A stretch of 62,855 bases of DNA from Bacteroidota bacterium (GCA_024743405.1 JANSWP010000036.1:1-62855); one strand, 5' to 3'; shown: positions 43,504 through 54,067, counted from the first letter of the stretch. Program-made: numbers and translations. The notes: generated by a model not told the origin, from the letters alone.

Positions 43504-43929
43504 CTACTCAATAATATTTCCTGCCTCATCCAATTTCAAAAAAGGATTAAAGGCAATCTCCCAAAAATATCCATCAGGGTCTGAAATATAACCACTATAC
43601 CCACCCCAAAAAACTTTTTCAGGCATTTTCAAAATTTTGGCACCTCGCTCTTTAAATTGTTCAAATAGAATATTTACCTCTGCCTCACTCCGTGCATTGT
43701 ATGCCATGGTGAAAGTAGGAAAACCTTCTTTTTTGACATCTAAATTAACTTCTTCTTTAAATTTTTGAAGTGGATAAAGAGACAATAAGAGCCCATTCAT
43801 TTTTAGAAATATAATTGTTGGTTGACTCATTGGACTTTTTTCCCAACCAAAAACTTCTATATAAAATTTTTCGGCGGTTTTAAGATCAGAAACGCCTAGC
43901 GTCAGAATAGATAATCGCTGTTCCATCAA
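43504..43929 (-). CDS. VOC/glyoxalase-superfamily protein
   Basis: The protein has 141 residues in two beta-alpha-beta-beta-beta modules: LSILTLGVSDLKTAEKFYIEVFGWE and TMAYNARSEAEVNILFEQFKERG, ending in ISDPDGYFWEIAFNP. The family's C-terminal metal Glu is in YFWEI. The N-terminal His is replaced in LSILTLGV, so classical glyoxalase I activity is doubtful. The function is unknown. It is adjacent to, and co-directional with, the GNAT gene (31-base gap). Confidence 0.85.
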   Translation of the reverse strand: MMEQRLSILTLGVSDLKTAEKFYIEVFGWEKSPMSQPTIIFLKMNGLLLSLYPLQKFKEEVNLDVKKEGFPTFTMAYNARSEAEVNILFEQFKERGAKILKMPEKVFWGGYSGYISDPDGYFWEIAFNPFLKLDEAGNIIE

Positions 43930-44015
43930 TTGATTGTTATATTTAGAATAATGAATTACAGTTTAAAAATAGATTAGCAAGGTTGCTCTAATTTCCACTA
44001 TTTATTTTTACACTA

Positions 44016-44214
44016 AGTAACGGCTAAAAAATAAGTCCGCTAATTTGAAATAGTAGATTTTGGATTTTAGTAAGGCAAAAATACTTTTTGCGTTCGCCTT
44101 TGTACCTTCTGGCACAAGCCAGCGCAGGATGCAGGGCATCAGCGAGTATTTTTAACGCCGCAAAAATTCAAAAGATACATAGGCAAATGTCGGAGTTATT
44201 CTTTAGGCGCTACT
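44016..44214 (+). repeat. Type-B nested palindromic repeat, long-core version
   Basis: Left arm AGTAACGGCTAAAAAATAAG and right arm TTATTCTTTAGGCGCTACT enclose the core. Relative to the copy at 31723 there is an extra ~50-base insertion after GGCAAAAAT (GCGTTCGCCTTTGTACC... GCGCAGGATGC). The core then continues GATGCAGGGCATCAGCGAG and ends TATTTTTAACGCC. It is a near-identical, inverted match to 58-256. Confidence 0.9.
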
Positions 44215-44253
44215 AAAATCAAATCACCCAACTCAGCGCAAAAAAATCAAAAT

Positions 44254-44787
44254 ATGCTTGTCCATTTAGAAACTCCTCGACTATTTCTACACAATTTCCT
44301 TCCCGAAGATGCCCAAGGAATATTTGCCCTCGACACAGATCCTAAAGTGATGAAATATCTTGGCGGTGTTAAGATGACCCAATTTTTCAAAGCAGAAAAA
44401 ACAATCGAGTATATCCAAAAACAGTATAAAGAACATGGAATTGGTAGGCTTGCTATTATTGAAAAATCAACGGATAAATTTGTGGGTTGGTCAGGTTTGA
44501 AATTAGAAAAAGGGAACCTCAACGGACAAATGCAATCCTACGATTTAGGCTACCGGTTGCTTCAGCAATTTTTGGGAAAAGGATACGCAACTGAATCGGC
44601 GACCGCCTCTTTAAAATATGGTTTTGAAGATTTAAATTTAACTGAAATAATCGGAATCGCAGATATAAATAATAAAGCCTCAAATCAAATTTTACAAAAA
44701 ATCGGAATGACTCAATACAAGGAATTGGAATTCTATAATAGACTTCATTCAATTTATAAAATTGAAAAACAAAATTGGAGTGATTAG
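44254..44787 (+). CDS. GNAT acetyltransferase (Acetyltransf_3), second copy
   Basis: The protein has 177 residues. LETPRLFLHNFLPEDAQGIFALD, WSGLKLEK, YDLGYRLLQQFLGKGYATESATASL and INNKASNQILQKIGM mark the RimJ/RimL-like GNAT fold. It is paralogous to, but well diverged from, the GNAT at 42945. Its acceptor substrate is unknown. It sits alone between a type-B repeat and the adhesin gene's upstream region. Confidence 0.9.
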   Translation: MLVHLETPRLFLHNFLPEDAQGIFALDTDPKVMKYLGGVKMTQFFKAEKTIEYIQKQYKEHGIGRLAIIEKSTDKFVGWSGLKLEKGNLNGQMQSYDLGYRLLQQFLGKGYATESATASLKYGFEDLNLTEIIGIADINNKASNQILQKIGMTQYKELEFYNRLHSIYKIEKQNWSD

Positions 44788-45224
44788 GAAATGAGAAATA
44801 AATAACTTAGCATTTTTTCGCAAAAATCTTGACTTTACCCCCAATCCAAAACGCAATAAAAAATAGCAAAGATAATTAATAATCAATTTTTTACGAAATT
44901 TTAAAAAACACCTATTTTAAGCATTTCAATAAAAAAATGATGATTTTTTCATGAATATTTAATTTTTTTGTATCAAAATATTCAACACAACTCCGCTAAA
45001 TTTGTCTACCTACATCATTAGACGATAATTCCATTTTTGAATAAAGAATGGCAAGAAAATAAGTTAGGAAAGCGGATAAAATACTTACTTGCTAAAATAA
45101 AAGTTATCTCGATATTGATAAGCCTTAATCTTTTATAGTGAGTAATTTTTACCAGTTTAATAACTCACTAAATATGTTACCACCCTTACTTATCTTTACA
45201 AAATAATTCACAAAAAATATTAGA
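44788..45224 (+). promoter_or_regulatory. AT-rich upstream region of the giant adhesin gene
   Basis: This region is 437 bases without a gene. TAAATTTG at 44997-45004 fits the -7 consensus. The nearest TTTG (44967-44970) is 26 bases upstream, longer than usual. An inverted repeat GTGAGTAA...TAACTCAC lies near 45139-45167, downstream of the box and therefore within a probable 5' untranslated region. Confidence 0.4.
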
Positions 45225-48200
45225 ATGAGAACCCATTGTTTATTATTTTTACTAACCACCTTGTTTTTCTCTCAAAATATAAATGCCCAATGTAGCGGCT
45301 TCTCTGTCAATGCTGGTCAAGACCAAGCTGTTTGTTTCCCTGCGGGAACGGCAACCCTAAACGGCTCTATATCAGGTAGTTTCGAAAACTACATCTGGTC
45401 ACCTGCAACAGGGCTGAGTGATCCAAACATATTAAATCCAACTGCTTTTGTCAATGGTCCAATCACTTATACCTTATCCGCTCAAGGGCTTGATCCAAAT
45501 GCTCCGAACCTTATTCAAAATGGAGATTTCGAACAAGGTAATACCAGTTTTTCCAGTGTTTATACCAATAATCAAACAAATTTAATCAACCCAGGAACCT
45601 ATGCGATTATCACTTCCCCGGACATTGTCTTGGCTACTTTTCCCTCCTGTGATGATCATACCACTGGGACTGGGAACATGATGGTCGTCCACGGTCAAAA
45701 TTCTGCGGGAAACAATGTTTGGTGCCAAACGGTACCTGTTACCCCTAATAAAACCTACGAATTTGCAACTTGGATAATGACTGTTGTACCATTTTTCCCT
45801 TCCAGTTTTGATTTTACCATAAATGGGCAATCACTCTCAGGTCCCCAAACCTTCCCCGCCAATAATATTTGTGAATGGGCAGAATTTGACGCACTTTGGG
45901 ATTCAGGTAGTGCTACCACTGCCACTATTTGCATAGTTGACCAAGGCGGTGGTGGGTTTATTAATGGTTATGCTTTGGACGATATTTCTCTTAAAGAATT
46001 ATGCACAGAGACAGATAACGTAACGCTGAATTTGGTCTCTGTAGATGCCGTTTTGCCGGTCCTTGAATTCTTGCCTTGTAATATTCCCGCTCAAGGATTC
46101 GCCCTGGATGGAAGTGGTTCTACCTCAGGTCCTAACATTACTTATTTTTGGCAGACTGGAGATGGAAATATTGTGTCAGGCATGAATGATCCAATAGCTT
46201 ATGTTGACCAAGAAGGAACCTATACCTTAACCGTCACTTATAATGATGGATTTGCAGTTTGCTCAGATTTGGCAGTGATTACCGTTATAGATGACCCTGA
46301 TTTTCCGCTGGCTTTTGCGGATGTATCCGAAATTGTAGATTGTTTTAATCCAACTATTGAAATTGATGGATCAGGCTCTTCCGAAGGCTCTGAATATAAT
46401 TATCAATGGACAACAAGTGATGGAAATATTGTCAGTGGGGGAAATTCTCTTTTCCCAACCGTTGATGCTGGTGGTACTTATGACTTATTAGTCACCAATT
46501 CTGACAACGGATGTACCGCCGAAGCTACTGTTACAATAGAAGAAAACCTCAACATTCCAGATGCGGATGCACTTTCTAATAATGATATTAATTGTGATTT
46601 TACCACCTCCATTTTAGATGGTTCAGGCTCAAGTCAAGGCAATAATTTTTCTTATGAATGGACCACTTTGGATGGAAATATTCTGAGTGGTGAATTTGAT
46701 TTAATGCCCGAAGTTGATGAAGCGGGGACCTATACGATCACCGTGACTAATGATATAAATGGATGTACAAATACTGCGGAAGTTACCGTCGATGAAAACA
46801 TAGCCCAACCAAATCCCCAGATTGAAGTGCCTGAAATAGTAAATTGTACAAATTCGCTCATTTCCTTAGATGCCTCCAACTCCGGTGGACAAGGCAATTT
46901 GACCGCCAATTGGACGACCAATGATGGTATTATTTTAAGTGGCGAAAACACCTTAACACCAGATGTAAACGGGGTTGGGACATACACTTTGGTCATTATG
47001 GATGACTCCAATGGATGTACTGCGACAGATGAAGTGACTATCGAGGGAGATTTTGAAGCGCCATCTATTGATATTCTAGACCCTGAGATGCTCACTTGTT
47101 CGTTGATTTCTATTTTGATTGATGCGACTAATTCAAGTAACGGAAACAACTTTTCTTACGATTGGACAACTTCAAACGGCAATATTTTAAATGGTCAAAA
47201 CACCCTCGAACCAGAGGTTAATCAATCAGGTAATTACGAATTAACTATCACCAATAATGATAATGGATGCACTTCAACTGATAATATCGAAGTTACTGGC
47301 GATACCATCGAACCAACTGCTGATGCAGGAGATCCGACTGAAATAGATTGTGATAATTCCGCAGTTGAGTTGGACGCGAGTAGTTCTAGTCAAGGAAATA
47401 ATTTCTCCTACGAATGGGCTACTTCCGATGGAAATATCCTATCTGGAATAGATACATTAATTGCCGAAGTTGATGCTGCCGGAACCTACATTTTTTCCGT
47501 CACCAATGTGAATAATGATTGCGTTCGTATGGATACCGTAGAAGTCACTTTAAATGCCAATATCCCAACCGCTGACGCTGGAAATGCCGAAGATTTCGAT
47601 TGTTTAACCACTGAAATTGAATTGGATGGACAGAATTCTAGTCAAGGAAATCATACCTATAATTGGACTGCCTTGGAAGGCAATATCTTGAATGGAGAAA
47701 ATACCCTCATGCCTTCGATAGACACCGCTGGAACTTATGTTATTGAAGTCACTGATACTTTGAATAATTGTATCTCAACAGATACTATAACCGTTTCTGA
47801 GAATTTCAATTTACCAATCGCGAATGCCGGTGTAAACCTCGAAATCCCTTGTCATCCTGATACATTGGAATTGAATGGTAATAACTCCAGCCAAGGAAAT
47901 AATATTGAATATAACTGGACAACTATTAACGGAAACATTATTAATGGGGCAATGGATTCAATCGCTGAAATCAATGCTGTAGGAATCTATACATTACAAG
48001 TTACTGATACAGATAATGGCTGTACAGCCACCTCCGAAGTTGAAGTTTTACAGTCTAATAATCCAACCGTCAACATTGATAATCAAACAGCGATAGATTG
48101 TAATGGAAATGAAAATGCTGAAGCAACTGCTATTGGTTCGGGTGGAACCCCTGATTACTTATTTGAATGGTCCAGTGGTGGAAATACGGCAACTGAAACA

Positions 48201-50420
48201 GGGCTCGGAGCAGGCATTTATGAAGTTACCATTACAGACAAAAATGGATGCCAAAATACCACTGAAGTCACTATTCTTGAACCCCCTGTCTTGGAGGTTG
48301 AAATGGAAGGCATTGCGGAATCAGGTTTCGGATTGAATGATGGAACTGCAACCGCAAATCCAAATGGAGGCACTTTTGATTATACTTATGAATGGTCAAA
48401 TGGCGAAACTTCACAAACCATAACTGATCTCGAACCTGGTAATTATTGTGTAACTATAACTGATCAAAATGGATGTACCACAACAGGGTGTTATGCTGTC
48501 AATCCATTTTTATGCGGAGGCATTTCTGCCAATTTTGAAACGACTAATGTGAGTTGTTTTGAAGCAAATAATGGTGAAGCAACTATCGAAATGATGGGCG
48601 GGACTGCCCCTTTCCTATTCGAATGGTCAAATGGCGAAATAGGCGAAACCCTCACGAATTTGGTAGCACAAACTTATAATGTTACCGCCACCGATGACAA
48701 TGGTTGTGTCGTTCTCGAAACTATTACGATTACTGAACCTGACCCTGTTCAAATTTCTGTTTTAAATATTACAGACGCAGCTTGTGCTGGAAGTGCGACT
48801 GGTGCAGCAAGTGTGGAAGCTAATGGTGGGACGCCCAATTTCAATTATGAATGGTCAAATGGAAGTATGGAGTCCTTTATAGAAAATGTGGTTCCAGCTA
48901 TGTATTCAGTGACTGCTACTGACATAAATGATTGTTCTGAAACGATTACCATAGAGATTACGGGCGAAAACGATAATGAAGCACCGATTGCTTTGACCCA
49001 AAATATTATTGTCGTTTTGGATGAAAATGGCATGGCGACTATCACTCCAGAGATGATTGATAATGGCTCAAATGATAATTGCGAATTGGGTGATTTAACA
49101 TTGGATATTTCTGAATTTTCTTGTACTGATCTAGGTCAAGTCATCGTAACATTGACGGCTAATGATGTCAGTGGGAATTCGGCTTCTGAAACTGCCATTG
49201 TGACTATTTTAGATGAAAATGCTCCAGTTTTAACTTGCCCCGATGATATTTTCTCTAATTTCTGTTTGTTCCCAGTCAATTATCCTGTCCCAACCGCCCA
49301 AGATGGATGCGGAAATGCAACAATTACACAATTAGAAGGCTTGCCAAGTGGTTCAATTTTTCCAAGTGGAACGACGGTTTTGACTTATTCCGCCACCGAC
49401 GATTCGAGTAACGAAACAACTTGTTCATTTACCATTACGGTTATGACAGATATGACTGCCGAGATGGATATTATCAATGTAAATTGTTTTGGCGACCCAA
49501 CGGGAGAAGCAACTTTAATGATTGACGGCGGTACTCCTCCTTTCGAATATCAATGGAATGATCCGGCCTTGCAAGTCACTCAAACTGCCACTGGATTAGC
49601 TGCGGGAACCTATTCTCCAACCATTATTGATGCAACAGGCTGTGAAATTGGAGCTATGGTAGAAATCACTGAACCGGAGGAGCTTACAATTGATTCTGAA
49701 ACAACAGAGCCTGATTGTTTTGGTGACGAAACGGGTACTGCTATCGCTATTCCAAATGGTGGAACACTACCCTATTCTTATCAATGGAATGACCCAGATA
49801 TGCAAACTACTTCAACTGCTAGCGGACTTAGCGCTGGGATGTATGAAATCATTGTTTTAGATTCAAATAATTGCGAAATCTCAACCTCTGTTAATATCGA
49901 ACAACCAACAGAAGTTCAAATCGCCCTCGACGAAATCATCAATGAAACAGGGCAAAATTCAGATGGACTTATCTCTATAACTCCTTCAGGTGGTTCAGGT
50001 ATGGGCTATACATTTGAATGGACATTCAACGGTGATTTTTATTCGAATGAAGAAGACCTTACAGACCTAATGGGTGGCGAATACTGTGTTACCATTACCG
50101 ATGAAAATGGTTGTGAACAAACAGAATGCTTTAACATCGAAATAATCAATGCTACGCTGAATCCAACATTGGAAGAATATATTTCTATCTTTCCCAATCC
50201 GACATCACAGGCTCTGAATGTAAATATGAAATTACCTGCCACAAGCCTAGTAAAAATTACTATTTATGATGCTTTAGGCAGAGAAGTTTTAGAAAACCCA
50301 ACAGTTACTACTCAAGATCAAGCATTTATTTTTGATGTTTCGGAGTTTGGAAGTGGAGTCTATTTCATGAAATTAATGATTGATGACGAGGTTTTAGGTC
50401 AAAGAATTATTGTAGAGTAA
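45225..50420 (+). CDS. Giant T9SS-secreted adhesin with PKD-like and SprB-like repeats
   Basis: The protein has 1731 residues and a signal peptide ending INAQ. An N-terminal carbohydrate-binding-like region (~85-265) is followed by eight PKD-like modules of ~84 residues (~276-948), each shaped C..(I/L)xLDxSxSSQGNNxxYxWTTxDGNIL.G...GTYxxxVTnxxNGCT. Four SprB-like repeats (~949-1240, GGTxxFxYEWSNG), two HYR-like modules (~1250-1405, ENAPVLTCPDDI), three more SprB-like repeats (~1410-1640) and a T9SS type A C-terminal domain (~1650-1731, FPNPTSQALNV... GVYFMKL) complete it. SprB repeats belong to gliding or surface adhesins. It is likely a surface adhesion protein. No gld/spr genes are adjacent. 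A perfect terminator follows. Confidence 0.92.
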   Translation: MRTHCLLFLLTTLFFSQNINAQCSGFSVNAGQDQAVCFPAGTATLNGSISGSFENYIWSPATGLSDPNILNPTAFVNGPITYTLSAQGLDPNAPNLIQNGDFEQGNTSFSSVYTNNQTNLINPGTYAIITSPDIVLATFPSCDDHTTGTGNMMVVHGQNSAGNNVWCQTVPVTPNKTYEFATWIMTVVPFFPSSFDFTINGQSLSGPQTFPANNICEWAEFDALWDSGSATTATICIVDQGGGGFINGYALDDISLKELCTETDNVTLNLVSVDAVLPVLEFLPCNIPAQGFALDGSGSTSGPNITYFWQTGDGNIVSGMNDPIAYVDQEGTYTLTVTYNDGFAVCSDLAVITVIDDPDFPLAFADVSEIVDCFNPTIEIDGSGSSEGSEYNYQWTTSDGNIVSGGNSLFPTVDAGGTYDLLVTNSDNGCTAEATVTIEENLNIPDADALSNNDINCDFTTSILDGSGSSQGNNFSYEWTTLDGNILSGEFDLMPEVDEAGTYTITVTNDINGCTNTAEVTVDENIAQPNPQIEVPEIVNCTNSLISLDASNSGGQGNLTANWTTNDGIILSGENTLTPDVNGVGTYTLVIMDDSNGCTATDEVTIEGDFEAPSIDILDPEMLTCSLISILIDATNSSNGNNFSYDWTTSNGNILNGQNTLEPEVNQSGNYELTITNNDNGCTSTDNIEVTGDTIEPTADAGDPTEIDCDNSAVELDASSSSQGNNFSYEWATSDGNILSGIDTLIAEVDAAGTYIFSVTNVNNDCVRMDTVEVTLNANIPTADAGNAEDFDCLTTEIELDGQNSSQGNHTYNWTALEGNILNGENTLMPSIDTAGTYVIEVTDTLNNCISTDTITVSENFNLPIANAGVNLEIPCHPDTLELNGNNSSQGNNIEYNWTTINGNIINGAMDSIAEINAVGIYTLQVTDTDNGCTATSEVEVLQSNNPTVNIDNQTAIDCNGNENAEATAIGSGGTPDYLFEWSSGGNTATETGLGAGIYEVTITDKNGCQNTTEVTILEPPVLEVEMEGIAESGFGLNDGTATANPNGGTFDYTYEWSNGETSQTITDLEPGNYCVTITDQNGCTTTGCYAVNPFLCGGISANFETTNVSCFEANNGEATIEMMGGTAPFLFEWSNGEIGETLTNLVAQTYNVTATDDNGCVVLETITITEPDPVQISVLNITDAACAGSATGAASVEANGGTPNFNYEWSNGSMESFIENVVPAMYSVTATDINDCSETITIEITGENDNEAPIALTQNIIVVLDENGMATITPEMIDNGSNDNCELGDLTLDISEFSCTDLGQVIVTLTANDVSGNSASETAIVTILDENAPVLTCPDDIFSNFCLFPVNYPVPTAQDGCGNATITQLEGLPSGSIFPSGTTVLTYSATDDSSNETTCSFTITVMTDMTAEMDIINVNCFGDPTGEATLMIDGGTPPFEYQWNDPALQVTQTATGLAAGTYSPTIIDATGCEIGAMVEITEPEELTIDSETTEPDCFGDETGTAIAIPNGGTLPYSYQWNDPDMQTTSTASGLSAGMYEIIVLDSNNCEISTSVNIEQPTEVQIALDEIINETGQNSDGLISITPSGGSGMGYTFEWTFNGDFYSNEEDLTDLMGGEYCVTITDENGCEQTECFNIEIINATLNPTLEEYISIFPNPTSQALNVNMKLPATSLVKITIYDALGREVLENPTVTTQDQAFIFDVSEFGSGVYFMKLMIDDEVLGQRIIVE

Positions 50421-50453
50421 ATTGAGATAAAGGTTTAGATAAAAATACTCTTC

Positions 50454-50490
50454 ATCCCGAATTTTCAATTCTTGAAAATTCGGGATTTTT
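50454..50490 (+). terminator. Terminator after the giant adhesin gene
   Basis: ATCCCGAATTTTCAA (50454-50468) and TTGAAAATTCGGGAT (50472-50486) are perfect complements with a 3-base loop and a T5 tail. Confidence 0.93.
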
Positions 50491-50642
50491 GGTTAAAAAA
50501 AAGAGGCACTATTATTCGCTATTCATTTCTGTAAAAAATCCATCATGTCTAAACTCTTAGGAATCAAAAAAAGAGTACATTACATTCTGCATCTATATAC
50601 TACTCAAAACGAGATTACTAAAATAAATATCAACTTACAACC

Positions 50643-51971
50643 ATGAAAAGAAGAGATTTCCTTAAAAATACCGCAGCCTTATCTTCCATCGCTATCTTAC
50701 CATCTTGTGCAGTTTCTAAACTGGGTAAAAATGGACGTTTAAGAACCGCCCACATCGGTGTTGGTGGTATGGGCGCCGCAGATCTAAAAGCTATATCTTC
50801 TCACAATTTGGTAGATGTAACAGCCTTATGCGATGTAGACGCTAATGCATTAGACGCTGCCAAAAAGTTACATCCCAACGCAAAAGTGTTTGCCGATTAT
50901 AGAAAGATGCTCAACGAGATTGGAAATTCAATTGATGCGGTGATTGTCTCCACACCTGACCACACCCATGCCCCCGCTTCAATGATGGCAATGAAAATGG
51001 ACAAGCCTGTTTATTGCCAAAAACCCTTAACCCACCATGTTTCTGAAGCAAGGTCAATGAGAAAATTGGCAAAGGATAAAAAACTAGTGACCCAAATGGG
51101 CATTCAGGTACATTCTTTTTATGATTATAAGTTGGCGACTTTATTAATTCAGGATGGAATAATCGGAAAAGTCAATTGCGTGAGAGCTTGGTCTCCAAAA
51201 AATTGGGGATACGATGGACCAGTTCCTGAAGGCAGTGATCCAATTCCTTCCAATTTAGATTGGAATCTTTGGTTGGGAACCTCCGCAAAAAGACCTTATA
51301 AAGGAGGTATCTATCATCCTGGTAATTGGAGAAAATTAGTCGACTATGGCTGTGGGACTTTGGGAGATATGGGGGTACACATTTTTGATACACCATATAA
51401 TGCATTGGCTTTAGATGTTCCAAAAACCATTACCAATAATTGCAGAGAACCAAATGGATTCGGATTTCCTGAGCATAATATTGTTACTTATGAATTTCCG
51501 GGAACGAAGTACACCACAGATACTCTAAAATGGGTTTGGTACGATGGCAACGGAGCACCTGAACTGCATAAAGATTTAGAATTGCCCAATAATGAAAAAT
51601 TGCCTGACCAAGGTGCTATGTTTATGGGTGAAAAAGGAAGGTTACTTTTACCTCACTTTATGCAATTACCGAGATTAATTGTGGATGGAAAATACGAAGA
51701 CATTGATGTATCAAAATTTAAAATGGGAGAACCTGTAAGAGACTATGAAAAAGAAGGTGTGAAACATTATCACCAGTTCGTTGATGCTTGTTTGGGAAAA
51801 AGTAAATGTAGTGCGCCATTTTCTTATTCGGCAAGGCTTACTGAAACAATACTTTTAGGGGTAATTGCAGGTCGTTTTCCTAATCAAACTTTACATTGGG
51901 ATAGTGAATCTGCCAAATTTTCGGAAGAAAATGCGAATCAATATCTGGATGCTCCTTATCGGGACTTTTAG
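50643..51971 (+). CDS. Gfo/Idh/MocA-family oxidoreductase with Tat-type lipoprotein signal
   Basis: The protein has 442 residues. The N-terminus MKRRDFLKNTAALSS is a twin-arginine signal, and ILPSC could serve as a lipobox, so the protein is exported folded with its cofactor. The Rossmann start is RTAHIGVGGMGAADL, the Gfo/Idh signature is YCQKPLTHHVSEA (Lys of EKP present as QKP), and the C-terminal alpha/beta domain includes YPxNW-like segments (SPKNWGYDGP, GCGTLGDMGVH). The E to Q change in EKP is common in this periplasmic clade. The substrate, a sugar or inositol derivative, is unknown. It is followed 41 bases later by a GH20 hexosaminidase, suggesting a glycan-processing pair. Confidence 0.9.
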   Translation: MKRRDFLKNTAALSSIAILPSCAVSKLGKNGRLRTAHIGVGGMGAADLKAISSHNLVDVTALCDVDANALDAAKKLHPNAKVFADYRKMLNEIGNSIDAVIVSTPDHTHAPASMMAMKMDKPVYCQKPLTHHVSEARSMRKLAKDKKLVTQMGIQVHSFYDYKLATLLIQDGIIGKVNCVRAWSPKNWGYDGPVPEGSDPIPSNLDWNLWLGTSAKRPYKGGIYHPGNWRKLVDYGCGTLGDMGVHIFDTPYNALALDVPKTITNNCREPNGFGFPEHNIVTYEFPGTKYTTDTLKWVWYDGNGAPELHKDLELPNNEKLPDQGAMFMGEKGRLLLPHFMQLPRLIVDGKYEDIDVSKFKMGEPVRDYEKEGVKHYHQFVDACLGKSKCSAPFSYSARLTETILLGVIAGRFPNQTLHWDSESAKFSEENANQYLDAPYRDF

Positions 51972-52012
51972 CGTTCACCTTGAAAATAATTCCCTACTTA
52001 TACATAAGAAAA

Positions 52013-54067
52013 ATGATATCGAAAAACAGTTCTGGCTTGTTCACCTTATTAGGTATTCTATTTTTAATTTCTTGTTCTACGTCTGAAAAAAAATTAGGAA
52101 ACTTTGAAGTATTGCCTGCTCCTCAACAATTTGAGATAACTGGCATAAGTGGAATAAAACACAACGATGTAAAAAACTATTTTACGGATGAGGAAGCTAA
52201 TCTTCCTGTACATGGAAACTTATTGAACGATATTCAAAGAGCGGAAACATCTTCCAAAGCTCAGGTTGTTTTCAAAGTAGACGAATCCTTAGACATTAAA
52301 CAAGAAGGTTATTTATTAGAAATAGCAGAAAATCAAATTTCAATAACGGGGAAAGATAAAGCAGGTTTGCTCTATGGATTTATGACATTAGTGCAATTAA
52401 TGGAAGATGCGAAAGAACAAAATGTCAATTTACCGATATGTAAAATAAAAGATTTCCCTTCGCTTTCATTTAGAGCTATTCACATTGATATCAAACACCA
52501 TTTAGAGAAACTTGATTATTATTATCAATTAATGGATAGATTGGCAAAATACAAGGTAAATGCCATCATTCTGGAGGTAGAAGATAAAATCAAATATGAA
52601 CGACAGCCAAAAATTGGTTCTGAAGATGCATTGAGTATTGAGGAATGGAAAAAACTAAGTAATTATGCTAAAGAACGAAATATTGAAATCAGCCCATTGG
52701 TGCAAGGGTTAGGACATGCTTCTTTTATATTGAAACATGATGAATATAAAAAATTAAGGGATGACCCAAAGAGTGATTGGGCTTTTGATCCATTAAACGC
52801 GGAAACCTATAAGGTGCAATTTGATTTATACATGGATGCGATAGCTGCGACACCACATGGAAAATATTTACATATTGGAGGTGATGAAGTGCATACTACC
52901 GGGCGCGAAAGTGGAAAATCATCTTTAGAATTGCAATTAATTTGGCTTAATAAAGTATGTGCCTTTGCCGAAAAAGAAGGCAGAATCCCCATATTTTGGG
53001 ATGATATGCCACTCAAATATGCGAAGGTTTATAGCCCTATGTTTGACACAAAAATCACTAAAGAAGAAGTAGATAACATATGGAAAAAAAACGAATCAAA
53101 CTTGCTTCAATTTATTGACCAATTCCCAAAGAACTGTATCTATATGCGATGGAATTATCATGCTCCTGAAACATACGGAAACTTGAAAGCGATGGATTGG
53201 TTTACCTCAAATGGATTCAAGGTTATGGGAGCCACCGCTGGTCAAACGAGGTGGTTATTAATGCCCCAAAGGAAAAGTAATATTGAGAATATAAAGTCAT
53301 TTGCGCTTTCTTCAATTGAAAAAGGATTAGATGGTTTGTTATTGACTTTATGGGATGATGATTCTCCACATTTCGAATTATATATACGGGGAATTATGGC
53401 ATTTGCAGAGTACACCTGGGCAGGAAAAGAGACAACTACAGAGGAATTTAAATCAATGCATATGCAAAGGGCATTTGGTTTTGCAAATTCAGATAGTTTG
53501 GATTTCATTGATCAGTTAGAAAAACCAGTCAGCTTTTGGAAAAATGCTTTGGTAGAAAAAGGAGCAAATAGAAACAATCTCATAAAAAATAGTGGAGTGG
53601 GAGTAATCGAAATCCCGAATCCGAAAAACAGGGGTAAATGGTCTGAAAAGTATGCTGAGCGTTTAGTAGAAGCTAAAAATATGCTCCAAATCTGTAATAC
53701 AATTTCTGCTGAAATCAATAAAGCAAAAAAGGCTGCTAGCAGAAATCAATATACGCTTGAAGTATATGAACAAGTGAATGAATTGGTGAAATTTTCCTGT
53801 CAAATATTATTGGAATTGGAAAAATATGATCAACAACCTGAAACAATTAACGAGGAAGAGGCAAAGAAAAATTTGGAGCACCTTGTACTCAAATTTTCAG
53901 AGATTAGATTTAATTTTGAAACAGTCTATTCAAAAACTAGAAAACTGACAAAACCCGATAATTATTTATTAGATCAAGATCATCATCGCCACAGTGCTAA
54001 TCAGTCTAATTCTTTCGACTGGCAATTTGTTTCAGAAATATTTCTTTTAGAAAATTTAAGCAACTGA
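52013..54067 (+). CDS. GH20-family beta-N-acetylhexosaminidase lipoprotein
   Basis: The protein has 684 residues from ATG 52013. The frame runs back to a TTG at 51980, but MISKNSSGLFTLLGILFLISC is a proper lipoprotein signal. GH20b-type N-terminal domain (~25-140, GYLLEIAENQISITGKDKAGLLYG in order), then the (beta/alpha)8 domain with the catalytic pair D291-E292 in HIGGDEVHT and the substrate Trp site WDDDSPHF. It releases terminal GlcNAc/GalNAc from glycans, using the substrate acetamido group as nucleophile. The helical C-terminal 200 residues are extra. Its stop codon overlaps the next start (TGATG). Confidence 0.9.
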   Translation: MISKNSSGLFTLLGILFLISCSTSEKKLGNFEVLPAPQQFEITGISGIKHNDVKNYFTDEEANLPVHGNLLNDIQRAETSSKAQVVFKVDESLDIKQEGYLLEIAENQISITGKDKAGLLYGFMTLVQLMEDAKEQNVNLPICKIKDFPSLSFRAIHIDIKHHLEKLDYYYQLMDRLAKYKVNAIILEVEDKIKYERQPKIGSEDALSIEEWKKLSNYAKERNIEISPLVQGLGHASFILKHDEYKKLRDDPKSDWAFDPLNAETYKVQFDLYMDAIAATPHGKYLHIGGDEVHTTGRESGKSSLELQLIWLNKVCAFAEKEGRIPIFWDDMPLKYAKVYSPMFDTKITKEEVDNIWKKNESNLLQFIDQFPKNCIYMRWNYHAPETYGNLKAMDWFTSNGFKVMGATAGQTRWLLMPQRKSNIENIKSFALSSIEKGLDGLLLTLWDDDSPHFELYIRGIMAFAEYTWAGKETTTEEFKSMHMQRAFGFANSDSLDFIDQLEKPVSFWKNALVEKGANRNNLIKNSGVGVIEIPNPKNRGKWSEKYAERLVEAKNMLQICNTISAEINKAKKAASRNQYTLEVYEQVNELVKFSCQILLELEKYDQQPETINEEEAKKNLEHLVLKFSEIRFNFETVYSKTRKLTKPDNYLLDQDHHRHSANQSNSFDWQFVSEIFLLENLSN

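Noticed and set aside
46730-47149. 139-residue minus-strand frame inside the adhesin gene
   Set aside because: It is a shadow of the repeat-rich coding strand. Its valine- and serine-rich repeats mirror the PKD-like modules.
50643-51971. GH109 alpha-N-acetylgalactosaminidase for the Tat-exported Gfo/Idh protein
   Set aside because: Fold and export signal fit, and a GH20 gene follows, but I could not see GH109-specific motifs, so a general Gfo/Idh call is safer.
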